Assembly (NCBI GenBank): GCA_021845805.1
Contig: JAJZVD010000004.1
Span: 1-64,000 of the forward strand
DNA length: 64,000 nucleotides
Source of the DNA: Pseudomonadota bacterium
GTDB taxonomy: Bacteria > Pseudomonadota > Alphaproteobacteria > Rhodobacterales > Rhodobacteraceae
Direction: 5' to 3'
Shown here in pieces: positions 18,162-27,242 of the stretch. The notes below the pieces were generated by a model. It had not been told where the DNA came from. It made no database searches and worked only from the letters and a program-made list of their open reading frames with translations. Numbering within the stretch: the first letter of the stretch is position 1; every line of letters begins with the position of its first letter. A program made the position numbers and the translations under genes.

Positions 18162-20579
18162 ATGACCCAATCCGCAACGCTTGAAGTCGAAGGCATGACC
18201 TGCGCCGCCTGCGCAGGCCGGGTGGAACGCGCGGCCCGGGCCGTGCCCGGCGTCACCGGCGCATCGGTGAACCTTGCGATGAAGACGCTGCACGCCGACT
18301 TCACCGGCACGCCCGACCCGGCGGCGCTGGCCGCGGCGGTCGCAAAGGCAGGCTACGGCATCGGCCAGACCGAGACCGCCCTGACGGTCGACGGCATGAC
18401 CTGCGCCAGTTGCGTCGCCCGGATCGAACGCGCGCTGACCGCCTGGCCCGGCGTGACGGGGGCCGAGGTGAACCTGGCCACCGGCACGGCGGTGGCCCAC
18501 CATCTGGCCGGATCGGTGACGCCGGGCGAACTGGCCGCCGTGATCCGCAAGGCGGGATACGAGGCGACGCCGGTCCACAAGGACAGTGTCCCCGTGTCTG
18601 TCCGCCACGCCGAGGAAGCCTCGCGCCTGGCCCGGACGCTGGCGCTGTCGGCCGCGCTGACGCTGCCGGTCTTCCTGATCGCGATGGGCGCGCACATGGT
18701 GCCGGGGGTGGACCGGCTGATCATGGCCAGCATCGGGATGCAGGGCGCAAACATCCTGCAATTCGTGCTGACCACGCTGGTGCTGGCCTTCCCCGGGCGG
18801 CAGTTCCTGGTCCATGGCATCCCGGCGCTGCTGCGCGGGGCGCCGGACATGAACGCGCTGGTGGCGCTGGGGGCCGGGGCGGCCTGGGCCTATTCCACGG
18901 TTGCGACCTTTGCGCCCGGCCTTCTGCCCGCGGGCGCGGTGCAGGTCTATTTCGAGGCCGCCGCCGTCATCGTCACCCTGATCCTGCTGGGCCGGATGCT
19001 GGAAGCCCGCGCAAAGGGCCGCGCCGGGGCCGCCATCGCGCGGCTTCTGTCGCTGGCGCCCGCCACGGCGCATGTGCGCCGCAACGGCGCCGTGCTGGAC
19101 CTGCCCGTCGAAGACCTGCGCGCGGGCGACCGGATCGAGGTTCGCCCGGGCGAACGGATCGCCGCCGATGGCGTGGTCGAGGAGGGCACCTCCTGGGTCG
19201 ACCGGTCCATGCTGACGGGCGAGCCGGTGCCGGTGGAATCCGGCCCGGGGGCCGAGGCCATCGGCGGCACGGTGAACGGCGCCGGGGCGCTGGTGCTGCG
19301 CGTCACCCGCACCGGCGATGACGCGACGCTGGCCCGCATCATCCGCCTGGTGGCCGACGCGCAGGGCGGCAAGCTGCCGATTCAGGCGCTGGTCGACCGG
19401 GTGACGCTGTGGTTCGTGCCCGCGGTGATGACCGTCGCGGCACTGACGGTGGTGGCCTGGCTGGTCTTCGGCCCTGCCCCGGTCATCGCGCATGCCCTTG
19501 TCGCGGGCGTGTCCGTCCTCATCATCGCCTGCCCCTGCGCGATGGGGCTGGCCACGCCCACCTCGATCATGGTGGGCACCGGGCGCGGGGCGGAACTGGG
19601 GCTTCTGTTCCGCAAGGGCGACGCGCTGCAACGGCTGGAGGGCGCGCGGGTCGTGGCGTTCGACAAGACCGGCACGCTGACCGAAGGCCGCCCGGCCGTG
19701 ACCGAGGTGACGCTGGCGCCGGGGACAGGGATGGACGTGCTGGCCATCATCGCCGCGGTCGAGGCGCGATCGGAACACCCGCTGGCCCGCGCGCTGGTGG
19801 CCGAGGCCGAGGGGCGCGGCCTGGCCCTGCCCGTGGCCGAGGGCGTGACCGCCCGGCCCGGGCTGGGGGTGACCGCGACGGTGGCGGGCCAGCGCGTCGC
19901 CGTGGGCTCTGCCCGGCTGATGGCCGCCGAAGGGGTCGATGCGGCCCCGCTCGCCGCCGCCGCCGACCGGCTGGCCGCCGAGGGGCGCACCGTGGTGCTG
20001 GCCGCCGTCGGCGGCAGGCCCGTGGCGGTGATCGGCGTGGCCGACCCGGTGAAACCGACCGCCGCCGCCACCATCGCGGCCCTGCATGCAGCCGGGGTGA
20101 AGACCGCGCTGATCTCGGGCGACAGCGAAGCCACCGCCCGCCGCATCGGCGCGGCGCTGGGCATCGACCATGTCGTGGCGGGCGTGCTGCCCGAAGGCAA
20201 GGTCGCCGCCATCGCCGCGCTGAAGGCGGAAGGCCCGGTCGCCTTCGTGGGCGACGGGATCAACGACGCCCCCGCGCTGGCCGCCGCCGATGTGGGCATC
20301 GCCATCGGCACCGGCACCGATGTCGCGATCGAGACGGCCGACCTCGTGCTGATGTCGGGCGATCCGGCGGGGGTGGCTTCGGCGCTGGCCCTGTCGCGCG
20401 CCACGATGCGCAACATCCGCCAGAACCTTGGCTGGGCCTTCGGCTACAACGTGCTTCTGATCCCGGTGGCAGCACTCGGGCTTCTGAATCCGATGCTCGC
20501 GGCGGGGGCGATGGCGGCCTCGTCGGTCATCGTGGTCTCGAACGCGCTGCGCCTGCGCCGCTTCGGGAGGGGAACATGA
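18162..20579 (+). CDS. copA: CopA, copper(I)-exporting P1B-type ATPase
   Basis: This 805-residue inner-membrane pump moves Cu(I) out of the cytoplasm. Two N-terminal heavy-metal domains carry MTCAAC (Cys14, Cys17) and MTCASC (Cys82, Cys85). The membrane part has the CPC motif in IIACPCAMGLATPTS; the cytoplasmic loops show TGEP (actuator), DKTGTLT (phosphorylated Asp), the SEHPLA nucleotide motif and GDGINDAPAL. The P1B-1 helix signatures mark it as Cu(I)/Ag(I) specific. GGAGG sits five bases before the ATG at 18162; an in-frame ATG four codons earlier overlaps that site. Its stop overlaps the cueR start (ATGA). Confidence 0.97.
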   Translation: MTQSATLEVEGMTCAACAGRVERAARAVPGVTGASVNLAMKTLHADFTGTPDPAALAAAVAKAGYGIGQTETALTVDGMTCASCVARIERALTAWPGVTGAEVNLATGTAVAHHLAGSVTPGELAAVIRKAGYEATPVHKDSVPVSVRHAEEASRLARTLALSAALTLPVFLIAMGAHMVPGVDRLIMASIGMQGANILQFVLTTLVLAFPGRQFLVHGIPALLRGAPDMNALVALGAGAAWAYSTVATFAPGLLPAGAVQVYFEAAAVIVTLILLGRMLEARAKGRAGAAIARLLSLAPATAHVRRNGAVLDLPVEDLRAGDRIEVRPGERIAADGVVEEGTSWVDRSMLTGEPVPVESGPGAEAIGGTVNGAGALVLRVTRTGDDATLARIIRLVADAQGGKLPIQALVDRVTLWFVPAVMTVAALTVVAWLVFGPAPVIAHALVAGVSVLIIACPCAMGLATPTSIMVGTGRGAELGLLFRKGDALQRLEGARVVAFDKTGTLTEGRPAVTEVTLAPGTGMDVLAIIAAVEARSEHPLARALVAEAEGRGLALPVAEGVTARPGLGVTATVAGQRVAVGSARLMAAEGVDAAPLAAAADRLAAEGRTVVLAAVGGRPVAVIGVADPVKPTAAATIAALHAAGVKTALISGDSEATARRIGAALGIDHVVAGVLPEGKVAAIAALKAEGPVAFVGDGINDAPALAAADVGIAIGTGTDVAIETADLVLMSGDPAGVASALALSRATMRNIRQNLGWAFGYNVLLIPVAALGLLNPMLAAGAMAASSVIVVSNALRLRRFGRGT

Positions 20580-20965
20580 ACATCGCCGACGTGGCGCGCC
20601 GCTCGGGCCTGCCCGCCAAGACCATCCGCTATTACGAAGAGATCGGCCTGATCCGCCCGGCGCGCTCGGCCAACGGCTACCGCGCCTTTGCCGGGGCCGA
20701 CCTGCACAAGCTGGCCTTCCTCGGCCGGGCGCGATCGCTGGGCTTTTCCATTGAAGAGTGCCGGAAGCTGCTGGCGCTCTGGGAAGACCGCAGCCGCGCC
20801 AGCGCCGATGTGAAGGCGCTGGCCGAGGCGCATCTGCGCGAGATCGACGCCAAGATCGCCGAGCTGAGGGCCATGCGCGGGACGCTGGCGGGGCTGGTCT
20901 CCTGCTGCGCGGGCGACGACCGGCCGGAATGCCCGATCCTGACGGATCTGGCAGGCCCGGACTGA
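20576..20965 (+). CDS. cueR: CueR, MerR-family copper efflux regulator
   Basis: This is a 129-residue metalloregulator. The N-terminal winged helix is MNIADVARRSGLPAKTIRYY, followed by the dimerisation coiled coil (about 75-105). The metal loop SCCAGDDRPECPIL provides Cys111 and Cys119 with seven residues between, matching the Cu(I)-binding spacing of CueR; an additional Cys110 is adjacent. GGGAGGGGAAC precedes the ATG, which overlaps the copA stop by four bases. It should activate the promoter at 18111-18141 by DNA distortion, so copA and cueR are induced together. Confidence 0.95.
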   Translation: MNIADVARRSGLPAKTIRYYEEIGLIRPARSANGYRAFAGADLHKLAFLGRARSLGFSIEECRKLLALWEDRSRASADVKALAEAHLREIDAKIAELRAMRGTLAGLVSCCAGDDRPECPILTDLAGPD

Positions 20966-20997
20966 CCCGCGCGCGGCCCCCCGACGCGGCGCGGCGG

Positions 20998-21048
20998 GTG
21001 GGGGGCTGTCTGCCCCCCACACCCCCCGAGGATATTTGAGGACAGAAA
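20998..21048 (+). repeat. Intergenic hairpin repeat, copy 1
   Basis: A 9-base-pair stem (GTGGGGGGC / GCCCCCCAC, five-base loop) is followed by the conserved tail CCCCGAGGATATTTGAGGAC then AGAAAATG. The hairpin probably terminates copA-cueR. The tail differs from other copies by GAGG for GCGG, which creates a GAGGA ribosome-binding site six bases from the ATG used by hypF. Confidence 0.8.
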
Positions 21049-23310
21049 ATGGGAGGACGAGGGCTCGAAGGGCGGCGGATCCGGGTCCGGGGGCAGGTGC
21101 AGGGGGTGGGGTTCCGGCCCTTCGTCTGGCAGCTCGCGGAGCGGATGGGGATCGCGGGCGAGGTGCTGAACGACCCCGAGGGGGTGCTGATCTTTGCGCA
21201 GGGCGCAGCACTCGACGCCTTCGCGGCAGCGTTGGCGCGGGAGGCCCCGGGGCTGGCCAGGGTCGAGGCGGTGGAGGCCGTGCCGCACCTCTTCGCGGTG
21301 GCGCCCGACGGGTTCCGCATCGCCGCCTCGCGCGGGACGGGGGCCGAGACGCGGATCGCGCCGGACGCCGCGACCTGCCCGGCCTGCCTGGCCGAGATCC
21401 GCGCAGACGGGCGGCGGCGGGGCTATGCCTTCACCAACTGCACCCATTGCGGGCCCCGCTTCACCATCGTGACCGGCCTGCCCTATGACCGCGCGCGCAC
21501 CGCGATGGCGGCCTTTCCGCTGTGCCCCGCCTGTCGCGCGGACTACGAGAACCCCGCCGACCGGCGCTTTCATGCCCAGCCGGTCGCCTGCCCGGACTGC
21601 GGGCCGCGCCTGTGGCTGGAGGAGGGCGGGGCCGAGGTGCCGGGCGAGGCGGTGGCGCTGGCGGCGGCGCGGCTGAAGGCCGGGGCGGTCCTGGCGGTGA
21701 AGGGCCTGGGCGGCTTCCACCTGGCCTGCGACGCGCGCAACGGCGCGGCGGTGGCGCGGCTGCGCGCGCGCAAGCGGCGGCCGCGCAAGCCCTTCGCGCT
21801 GATGGGAACGCCAGAGATGATCCGCGCCCATGCGACGCCGAGCGAGGCCGAGGCCGCGCGGCTGATGGACCCGGCGGCGCCGATCCTGCTTCTGGCGGCG
21901 GCGGGTGCGGCGCTGCCCGGGGCGGTGGCGCCGGGGCAGCCACTCCTTGGCTGGATGCTGCCCCATACGCCGCTGCACCACCTGCTGCTTGACGCCTTCG
22001 GCGGGCCGCTGGTGATGACCTCGGGCAATCTTTCGGGCGAACCGCAGGTGACCGGCAATGACGCGGCACGGGACAAACTGGCCGGGTTCGCCGATGCCTT
22101 CCTGATGCATGATCGCGCCATCGTGCGGCGGCTGGATGACGGGGTGGAGCGGGTCCTGCCCTCGGGCCCGATGATCCTGCGGCGGGGCCGCGGCCGGGTG
22201 CCCGAGGTGCTGCCGCTGCCCGAGGGGTTCGCCGCGGCCCCGGTCGTGCTGGCGGCCGGCGGGCAGATGAAGGGGGCGCTGTGCCTGACAAAGGGGGGCG
22301 CGGCACTTCTGTCGCATCATCTGGGCGATCTGGACGAGCCGCTGACCTGGGGCGAGTATCAGGCGGCCGAGGCGGATTACGCGCAGATCTTCGGCGTCCG
22401 GGTGGCGGCGCGGGCCTGTGACCTGCACCCCGGCTACCGCACGACGCAGCATGCCGAGGCCCGGGCGGCCGCAGAGGGCGTGCCGCTGATCCGGGTGCAG
22501 CACCACCATGCGCATCTGGCCGCCGCGCTGGCCGATGCGGGCTGGGCGCGCGAAGCGGGGCCGGTGGCGGGGATCGTGCTGGACGGGCTGGGCTACGGCA
22601 CGGATGGCACCCTCTGGGGGGGCGAGGTGCTGCTGGGCGATTATGCGGCGGCCGCGCGGGTGGCGCATCTGACACCGGCGCCGCTGATCGGCGGCGATGC
22701 GGCCAACCGCGAGCCCTGGCGCAACCTGCTGGCCCGGCTGGACGCGGCGGGATTGGCGGCCGAGGCCGACCGGGTGCTGGCGGGCAGGCCGCTGGCGCTG
22801 ATGCGGCAGGCGGCGCGGGCGGGGGTGAACGCGCCGCCGTCGTCCTCGGCCGGGCGGCTTTTCGATGCGGTGGCGGCGGCGCTGGGGCAGGTGGCCGGGG
22901 CGCAGAGCTTCGAGGGGGAAGCGGGGATGGCGGTCGAGGCGCTGGCGGGCGAGACCCGGGCCGCCCCCTACCCCTTTGACGAAACCCCCGCCGGGATCGA
23001 CCCCGCCCCGATGGTGGCGGCGATGATGGCAGACCTTGCCGCCGGGCGGCCGGGGGCCGAGGTGGCGGCCGCGTTCCAGGCGGGACTGGCGCGGGCCGTC
23101 TGCGCCCCCGCGCGGCGGCTGGTGGCGGCAGGCCAGGCCCGCGCGGTGGCCCTGTCGGGCGGCTGTTTCCAGAACGCCCGGCTGCTGGCGCTGTGTCTGG
23201 CCGAACTCGACGGGCTGCCGGTGCTGGTGCATCACCGGGTGCCCCCGAACGACGGCGGCCTTGCCCTGGGGCAGGCGCTGGTTGCAGCGGCGCGGCTCGC
23301 GCCGGGCTGA
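21049..23310 (+). CDS. hypF: HypF carbamoyltransferase
   Basis: This 753-residue protein makes the cyanide precursor for [NiFe]-hydrogenase from carbamoyl phosphate and ATP. Domains in order: an acylphosphatase domain (about 10-95) starting VRGQVQGVGFRPF; two zinc fingers with Cys110/113/131/134 and Cys159/162/181/184; a YrdC-like domain (about 195-385) with AVKGLGGFHLACDA; and a Kae1-like carbamoyl transferase domain with VQHHHAHLAAALAD (about 483-496) and LSGGCFQN near the end. Length is normal. The ATG at 21049 is the last part of the repeat upstream, with GAGGA six bases away. It lies 186 bases before hypA, same strand. Confidence 0.95.
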   Translation: MGGRGLEGRRIRVRGQVQGVGFRPFVWQLAERMGIAGEVLNDPEGVLIFAQGAALDAFAAALAREAPGLARVEAVEAVPHLFAVAPDGFRIAASRGTGAETRIAPDAATCPACLAEIRADGRRRGYAFTNCTHCGPRFTIVTGLPYDRARTAMAAFPLCPACRADYENPADRRFHAQPVACPDCGPRLWLEEGGAEVPGEAVALAAARLKAGAVLAVKGLGGFHLACDARNGAAVARLRARKRRPRKPFALMGTPEMIRAHATPSEAEAARLMDPAAPILLLAAAGAALPGAVAPGQPLLGWMLPHTPLHHLLLDAFGGPLVMTSGNLSGEPQVTGNDAARDKLAGFADAFLMHDRAIVRRLDDGVERVLPSGPMILRRGRGRVPEVLPLPEGFAAAPVVLAAGGQMKGALCLTKGGAALLSHHLGDLDEPLTWGEYQAAEADYAQIFGVRVAARACDLHPGYRTTQHAEARAAAEGVPLIRVQHHHAHLAAALADAGWAREAGPVAGIVLDGLGYGTDGTLWGGEVLLGDYAAAARVAHLTPAPLIGGDAANREPWRNLLARLDAAGLAAEADRVLAGRPLALMRQAARAGVNAPPSSSAGRLFDAVAAALGQVAGAQSFEGEAGMAVEALAGETRAAPYPFDETPAGIDPAPMVAAMMADLAAGRPGAEVAAAFQAGLARAVCAPARRLVAAGQARAVALSGGCFQNARLLALCLAELDGLPVLVHHRVPPNDGGLALGQALVAAARLAPG

Positions 23311-23496
23311 CGGAGGCGGCAAGGGCGGGGAGCGCGGAGGGCGGCCCCGTCTGTGAACCGCCGACCGAGGAGTTCCCCCCATGCCTGTTCCGCGCACCCG
23401 GCATGGCGAGGGCCGCGCTGGCGCCGCTGCCGGCGGATGTTCTTGACCCCTGTGCGGCCGTCATCTTGACTCAGGTCATGGAAAACGAGGTGCGCG

Positions 23497-23838
23497 ATGC
23501 ATGAAATGTCTCTTGCCGAGGGCATCCGCCAGATCGTACTGGCCGAGGCGCAGAAGCACGGTTTTTCCGCCGTGCGACGCCTGCGGCTGGAAATCGGGCG
23601 CTTTGCGGGGGTCGAGAAACCGGCGCTGGCCTTCTGCTTCGACGTGGTGATGCGGGGCAGCCCCGCCGAGGGGGCGGAGCTTGAGATGATCGACCTGCCG
23701 GGGGTGGCGATGTGCTATGACTGCATGCGCGAGGTCGAGATCGCCGACCGGCTGGATCCCTGCCCGATCTGCGGCGGCGGGCGGCTGGTGCCGGTGGCGG
23801 GCGACGAGATGCGGATCAGGGACATGGAGGTGGTGTGA
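23497..23838 (+). CDS. hypA: HypA, hydrogenase nickel insertion protein
   Basis: This is a 113-residue nickel chaperone. The N-terminal MHEMSL motif gives the nickel ligands (Met1 amine, His2, Glu3), and a structural zinc site uses Cys73-x2-Cys76 and Cys89-x2-Cys92 (CYDC and CPIC). It delivers nickel to the large subunit together with HypB. Its stop codon overlaps the hypB ATG (TGATG), and GGAGG for hypB lies in the hypA tail, so they are coupled. The 186-base gap from hypF may carry a separate promoter. Confidence 0.95.
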   Translation: MHEMSLAEGIRQIVLAEAQKHGFSAVRRLRLEIGRFAGVEKPALAFCFDVVMRGSPAEGAELEMIDLPGVAMCYDCMREVEIADRLDPCPICGGGRLVPVAGDEMRIRDMEVV

Positions 23839-24686
23839 TGTGCACGGTCTGCGGCTGCGGCGGCACGGTAACGCTGGGCGGGCTGGAACTGCGCCATGAC
23901 GAGGCGCACCGGCTGGGGCTGGCGGATCCCCATCACGGGCATGACCTCGGGCACGGGCATGGCCTCCTGCATGTCGGCACGGGCCCGGCGGGCGTCTCGG
24001 TTGCGGGGGTCAGCCTGGCCCGGCTGATCGAGGTGGAAACGGACATCCTGGCCAAGAACGACGCGCTGGCCACGGGCAATCGTCGCGTGCTGCGGGCGCT
24101 GGGGGCCTATGCGGTCAACCTCGTCTCGTCGCCCGGATCGGGCAAGACCGCGCTTCTGGTCAGGACGATCGAGGCGATGGCGGGTGTTCCGCTGGCCGTG
24201 ATCGAGGGCGACCAGCAGACCGAGAATGACGCCGAGCGCATCCGCGCGACCGGCGCCCCCGCGATCCAGATCAACACCGGCAAGGGCTGCCACCTGGATG
24301 CCGACATGGTGGGCCGGGCGATGGAGCGGCTGGACCTGACGCCGGGCGGCTTCCTGTTCATCGAGAACGTGGGCAACCTGGTCTGCCCCGCCGCCTTCGA
24401 TCTGGGCGAGGACGCCAAGGTGGCGATCCTGTCGGTGACCGAGGGCGAGGACAAGCCGCTGAAATATCCAGACATGTTCACCGCGGCAAAGCTCGCGCTG
24501 CTGAACAAGGTGGATCTGGCGCCCCATGCCGATGCGGACCTTGACGCCTACGAGGCGAACCTGCGCCGGGTGAACCCGCGGATCGAGGTCCTGCGCGTCT
24601 CGGCCCGCACGGGCGAAGGGATGGCGGACTGGGTGACCTGGCTGAAACGCCGGCACGCGGCAAAGACGCTGGCCAAGGCCGGGTAG
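23838..24686 (+). CDS. hypB: HypB, nickel-binding GTPase for hydrogenase maturation
   Basis: This 282-residue GTPase drives nickel insertion. It opens with MCTVCGCGG (Cys2, Cys5, Cys7), the high-affinity nickel motif, then a modest His-rich stretch (residues 20-45, with about seven His) that can store nickel. The GTPase core has the P-loop SSPGSGKT (98-105), [13 protein letters not shown] with the metal-site Asp, [12 protein letters not shown] and NKVDL for guanine recognition. The His region is shorter than in rhizobial HypB but longer than in E. coli. It is coupled to hypA. Confidence 0.95.
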   Translation: MCTVCGCGGTVTLGGLELRHDEAHRLGLADPHHGHDLGHGHGLLHVGTGPAGVSVAGVSLARLIEVETDILAKNDALATGNRRVLRALGAYAVNLVSSPGSGKTALLVRTIEAMAGVPLAVIEGDQQTENDAERIRATGAPAIQINTGKGCHLDADMVGRAMERLDLTPGGFLFIENVGNLVCPAAFDLGEDAKVAILSVTEGEDKPLKYPDMFTAAKLALLNKVDLAPHADADLDAYEANLRRVNPRIEVLRVSARTGEGMADWVTWLKRRHAAKTLAKAG

Positions 24687-24725
24687 ACCCGCCCGGCGGG
24701 GCAACGCGACAGGAGGACGACCGAC

Positions 24726-25016
24726 ATGTGCCTTGGCATCCCCGGAGAGATCGTGGCGATCACCGACCCCGAACGGCTGATGGCCCTGGCCGATGTGTCG
24801 GGCGTGCGCCGCGAGGTCAGTCTTGCCTGCGTGGCCGAGGGGCCGCTTGAAGACCTGATCGGCCAGTGGGTGCTGATCCATGTGGGGTTTGCCATGAGCG
24901 TGATCGACGCCGACGAGGCGGCGAAGACACTCGAGGCGCTGCGGGCCCTCGGCGAGGCGCAGGAGGCGATGGAGGCCATGGCCGCGGGGCAGCGGGCGCT
25001 GGAGGAACCGCGATGA
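24726..25016 (+). CDS. hypC: HypC, hydrogenase assembly chaperone
   Basis: This is a 96-residue chaperone of the HypC/HybG/HupF family. The N-terminus MCLGIPGEIV provides the essential Cys2 that, with HypD, carries the Fe(CN)2CO unit to the hydrogenase large subunit. The beta-barrel core is followed by a C-terminal helix rich in Ala and Glu (about 63-96), longer than in E. coli. GACAGGAGGACG precedes the start, and the stop overlaps the hypD ATG (ATGA), matching their physical complex. Confidence 0.95.
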   Translation: MCLGIPGEIVAITDPERLMALADVSGVRREVSLACVAEGPLEDLIGQWVLIHVGFAMSVIDADEAAKTLEALRALGEAQEAMEAMAAGQRALEEPR

Positions 25017-26146
25017 GATACGCCACCGAGTTTCGCGACCCCGCGGCCGCGCGGGCGGTGCTGGCCGCCATCGCCCGCACCGCCGACCGGATCGGCGCGA
25101 CGCGGGCGCGGCCGGTGCGCCTCATGGAAATCTGCGGTGGCCATACCCATGCGATCTTCCGATACGGGCTGGACACGCTGGTGCACGAAGGGGTGGAATT
25201 CATCCACGGGCCGGGCTGCCCCGTCTGCGTGCTGCCGATGAGCCGGGTGGACGAGGCGGTCGCGATCGCCGAACGGCCCGGCGTGATCTTCACCACCTTC
25301 GGCGACGCGATGCGGGTGCCGGGAACGCGCCGCAGCCTGATGCAGGCGAAGGCCGCGGGGGCCGACATCCGCATGGTCTATTCGCCGCTCGACGCGCTGG
25401 AACTCGCGCGGCGGAACCCGGCGCGCGACGTGGTGTTCTTCGGTCTGGGGTTCGAGACCACGACGCCGTCCACCGCGCTGACCATCCAGCAGGCTGCGCG
25501 CGAGGGGCTGGGGAACTTCAGCGTCTTCTGCAACCACATCACCGTGCCCGAGCCGATCCGGGCGCTGCTGGACGACCCCGACATGATTCTGGACGGCTTC
25601 ATCGGGCCGGGCCATGTGTCGATGGTGATCGGCATCCACCCCTATGACTTCATCGCGCGGGACTACCGCAAGCCGATCGTGGTGGCGGGGTTCGAGCCGC
25701 TCGATCTGCTGCAATCGGTGCTGATGGTGCTGACCCAGATCGCCGAGGGCCGCGCCGCGGTGGAAAACCAGTATGCCCGCGTGGTGCCCGAACATGGCAA
25801 CCGGGCAAGCCTGGCCGCGATCGCGGATGTCTACGAACGTCGGCCCAGCTTTGCCTGGCGGGGCCTGGGCGAGATCGACGCAAGCGGGCTGCGCATCCGC
25901 GAGGCCTATCGGGCCTGGGACGCCGAAGAGAAGTTCGGCCTTGGCTATGCCGCCGGGGCCAGGGCCGACGAACCCGAAGGCTGCGCCTGCGGGGCGGTGA
26001 TGACGGGGCGGATGAAGCCGCCGGCCTGCCCGCAATTCGGCCGCGGCTGCACGCCGGAAACCCCGCTGGGGGCGCTGATGGTCTCCTCGGAAGGGGCCTG
26101 TGCCGCCTACTGGCACTACGGCGGGGCGCGGGCGGCGGCCGGGTAG
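25013..26146 (+). CDS. hypD: HypD, iron-cyanide-carbonyl assembly protein
   Basis: This is a 377-residue scaffold on which the Fe(CN)2CO cofactor is built. Hallmarks: Cys41 in MEICGGHTHAIFRYG, GPGCPVCVLP with Cys69 and Cys72 for iron and thiol-disulfide chemistry, FFGLGFETTTP, and a C-terminal [4Fe-4S] site from cysteines in CACGAVMTGRMKPPACPQFG and the closing EGACAAYW. Length is normal. It is translationally coupled to hypC; copy 2 of the intergenic repeat lies just downstream, before hypE. Confidence 0.96.
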   Translation: MRYATEFRDPAAARAVLAAIARTADRIGATRARPVRLMEICGGHTHAIFRYGLDTLVHEGVEFIHGPGCPVCVLPMSRVDEAVAIAERPGVIFTTFGDAMRVPGTRRSLMQAKAAGADIRMVYSPLDALELARRNPARDVVFFGLGFETTTPSTALTIQQAAREGLGNFSVFCNHITVPEPIRALLDDPDMILDGFIGPGHVSMVIGIHPYDFIARDYRKPIVVAGFEPLDLLQSVLMVLTQIAEGRAAVENQYARVVPEHGNRASLAAIADVYERRPSFAWRGLGEIDASGLRIREAYRAWDAEEKFGLGYAAGARADEPEGCACGAVMTGRMKPPACPQFGRGCTPETPLGALMVSSEGACAAYWHYGGARAAAG

Positions 26147-26150
26147 CAGG

Positions 26151-26198
26151 CCGGGGGCCCTGCCCCCGGACCCCCGGGATATTTGCGGACCGGAAATG
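26151..26198 (+). repeat. Intergenic hairpin repeat, copy 2
   Basis: CCGGGGGC and GCCCCCGG (8 base pairs, loop CCT) are followed by the tail CCCCCGGGATATTTGCGGAC then CGGAAATG. It sits between hypD and hypE, that is, inside an operon whose genes must be co-expressed, which makes a simple full terminator unlikely here. Confidence 0.8.
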
Positions 26199-26216
26199 AG
26201 AGGAAGGGCGCGACGA

Positions 26217-27239
26217 ATGGCGCTGCGCGATACCCATGTGACGCTGGCCCATGGCGGGGGCGGCAAGGCGATGCGGGATCTGATCGACGAGGTCTTCACC
26301 GCCGTCTTCCAGCCTCCGGGGATGGAGGATCAGGCGCGGCTGATGGACAAGGCGCTACAGGCGCCCGGCGCGCGGCTGGCCTTCACCACCGACAGTTTCG
26401 TGGTGACCCCGGTGGAGTTTCCGGGCGGCGACATCGGCAAGATCGCGGTCTGCGGCACGGTGAACGACCTGGCCGTGGGAGGCGCGCGGCCGCTCTGGCT
26501 GTCTGCCGCCTTCATCATCGAGGAAGGATGCGAGATCGCGCTGTTGCACCGGATCGTGGCCAGCATGGCGCGCGAGGCGGCGGCTGCGGGGGTGCGGATC
26601 GTCACCGGCGACACCAAGGTGGTGGGGCGCGGGTCGGCCGATGGCGTCTTCGTCACCACGTCGGGCCTGGGCGTGATCCCGCCGGGGCGCGCGTTGGCGG
26701 CGGGGCGGATCCGGCCGGGCGACGTGGCGATCGTCAACGGGCGGCTGGGCGATCACGGCGCGGCGATCCTGGCCGCGCGGGGCGACATGGCGCTGTCGAG
26801 CGACCTGCAGTCGGATTGCCGGAGCCTTGGCCATCTGATGGAGGCGGTGCTGACGGCGGCGCCGGACACGCGGGCGGCGCGGGATGCGACACGCGGCGGG
26901 CTGGCGGCGGCGCTGAACGAGATGGCCGCCGCCGCGGGCGTGGGCATCGAGATCGCGGAAACCGCGCTGCCCCTGCAGGATGCGGTGCGCGGGATCTGCG
27001 AGATCCTGGGCCTCGACCCGCTCTATCTGGCCAATGAAGGCACGCTGGTGGCCTTCGTGCCGCCGGATCAGGCCGATGCCGCGCTGGCTGCGATGCGGGG
27101 CTCTGCGGCCGGGCGGGGGGCCGCGATCATCGGGCAGGCGGTGGCGGCGCATCCGGGCCTGGTGACGATGACGACCCCATTCGGCGGCGCCCGCATCGTC
27201 GACATGCTGGTGGGCGAGCAGCTGCCGCGGATCTGCTGA
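26217..27239 (+). CDS. hypE: HypE, carbamoyl dehydratase (cyanide-forming)
   Basis: This is a 340-residue PurM/SelD-fold ATPase. It accepts the carbamoyl group from HypF on its C-terminal cysteine and dehydrates it to a thiocyanate. It opens with VTLAHGGGGKAM, has the ATP-site segments FTTDSFVVTP and KIAVCGTVNDLAVGGA, and ends exactly in the diagnostic PRIC with the terminal Cys340. The ATG at 26217 follows GAGGAAG. It is separated from hypD by the repeat but is on the same strand and completes the hyp set. Its stop lies three bases from the convergent protease gene. Confidence 0.96.
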   Translation: MALRDTHVTLAHGGGGKAMRDLIDEVFTAVFQPPGMEDQARLMDKALQAPGARLAFTTDSFVVTPVEFPGGDIGKIAVCGTVNDLAVGGARPLWLSAAFIIEEGCEIALLHRIVASMAREAAAAGVRIVTGDTKVVGRGSADGVFVTTSGLGVIPPGRALAAGRIRPGDVAIVNGRLGDHGAAILAARGDMALSSDLQSDCRSLGHLMEAVLTAAPDTRAARDATRGGLAAALNEMAAAAGVGIEIAETALPLQDAVRGICEILGLDPLYLANEGTLVAFVPPDQADAALAAMRGSAAGRGAAIIGQAVAAHPGLVTMTTPFGGARIVDMLVGEQLPRIC

Positions 27240-27242
27240 GGG

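Noticed and set aside
18135-23397. Long open frames antisense to copA and hypF
   Set aside because: Low-complexity His/Gln/Arg/Pro composition, no ribosome-binding sites, and mirror images of strongly conserved genes on the plus strand.
23381-23446. Small open frame (21 codons) between hypF and hypA with GAGGAG upstream
   Set aside because: Sequence is Arg/Gly/Ala-rich, without signal or motif, and too short to judge; treated as chance.
23466-23479. FNR/FixK-like box TTGAC-N4-GTCAT ahead of hypA
   Set aside because: One half-site is off consensus, and its centre is about 24 bases before the hypA ATG. A class II activator site there would place transcription start inside the gene. I did not list it.
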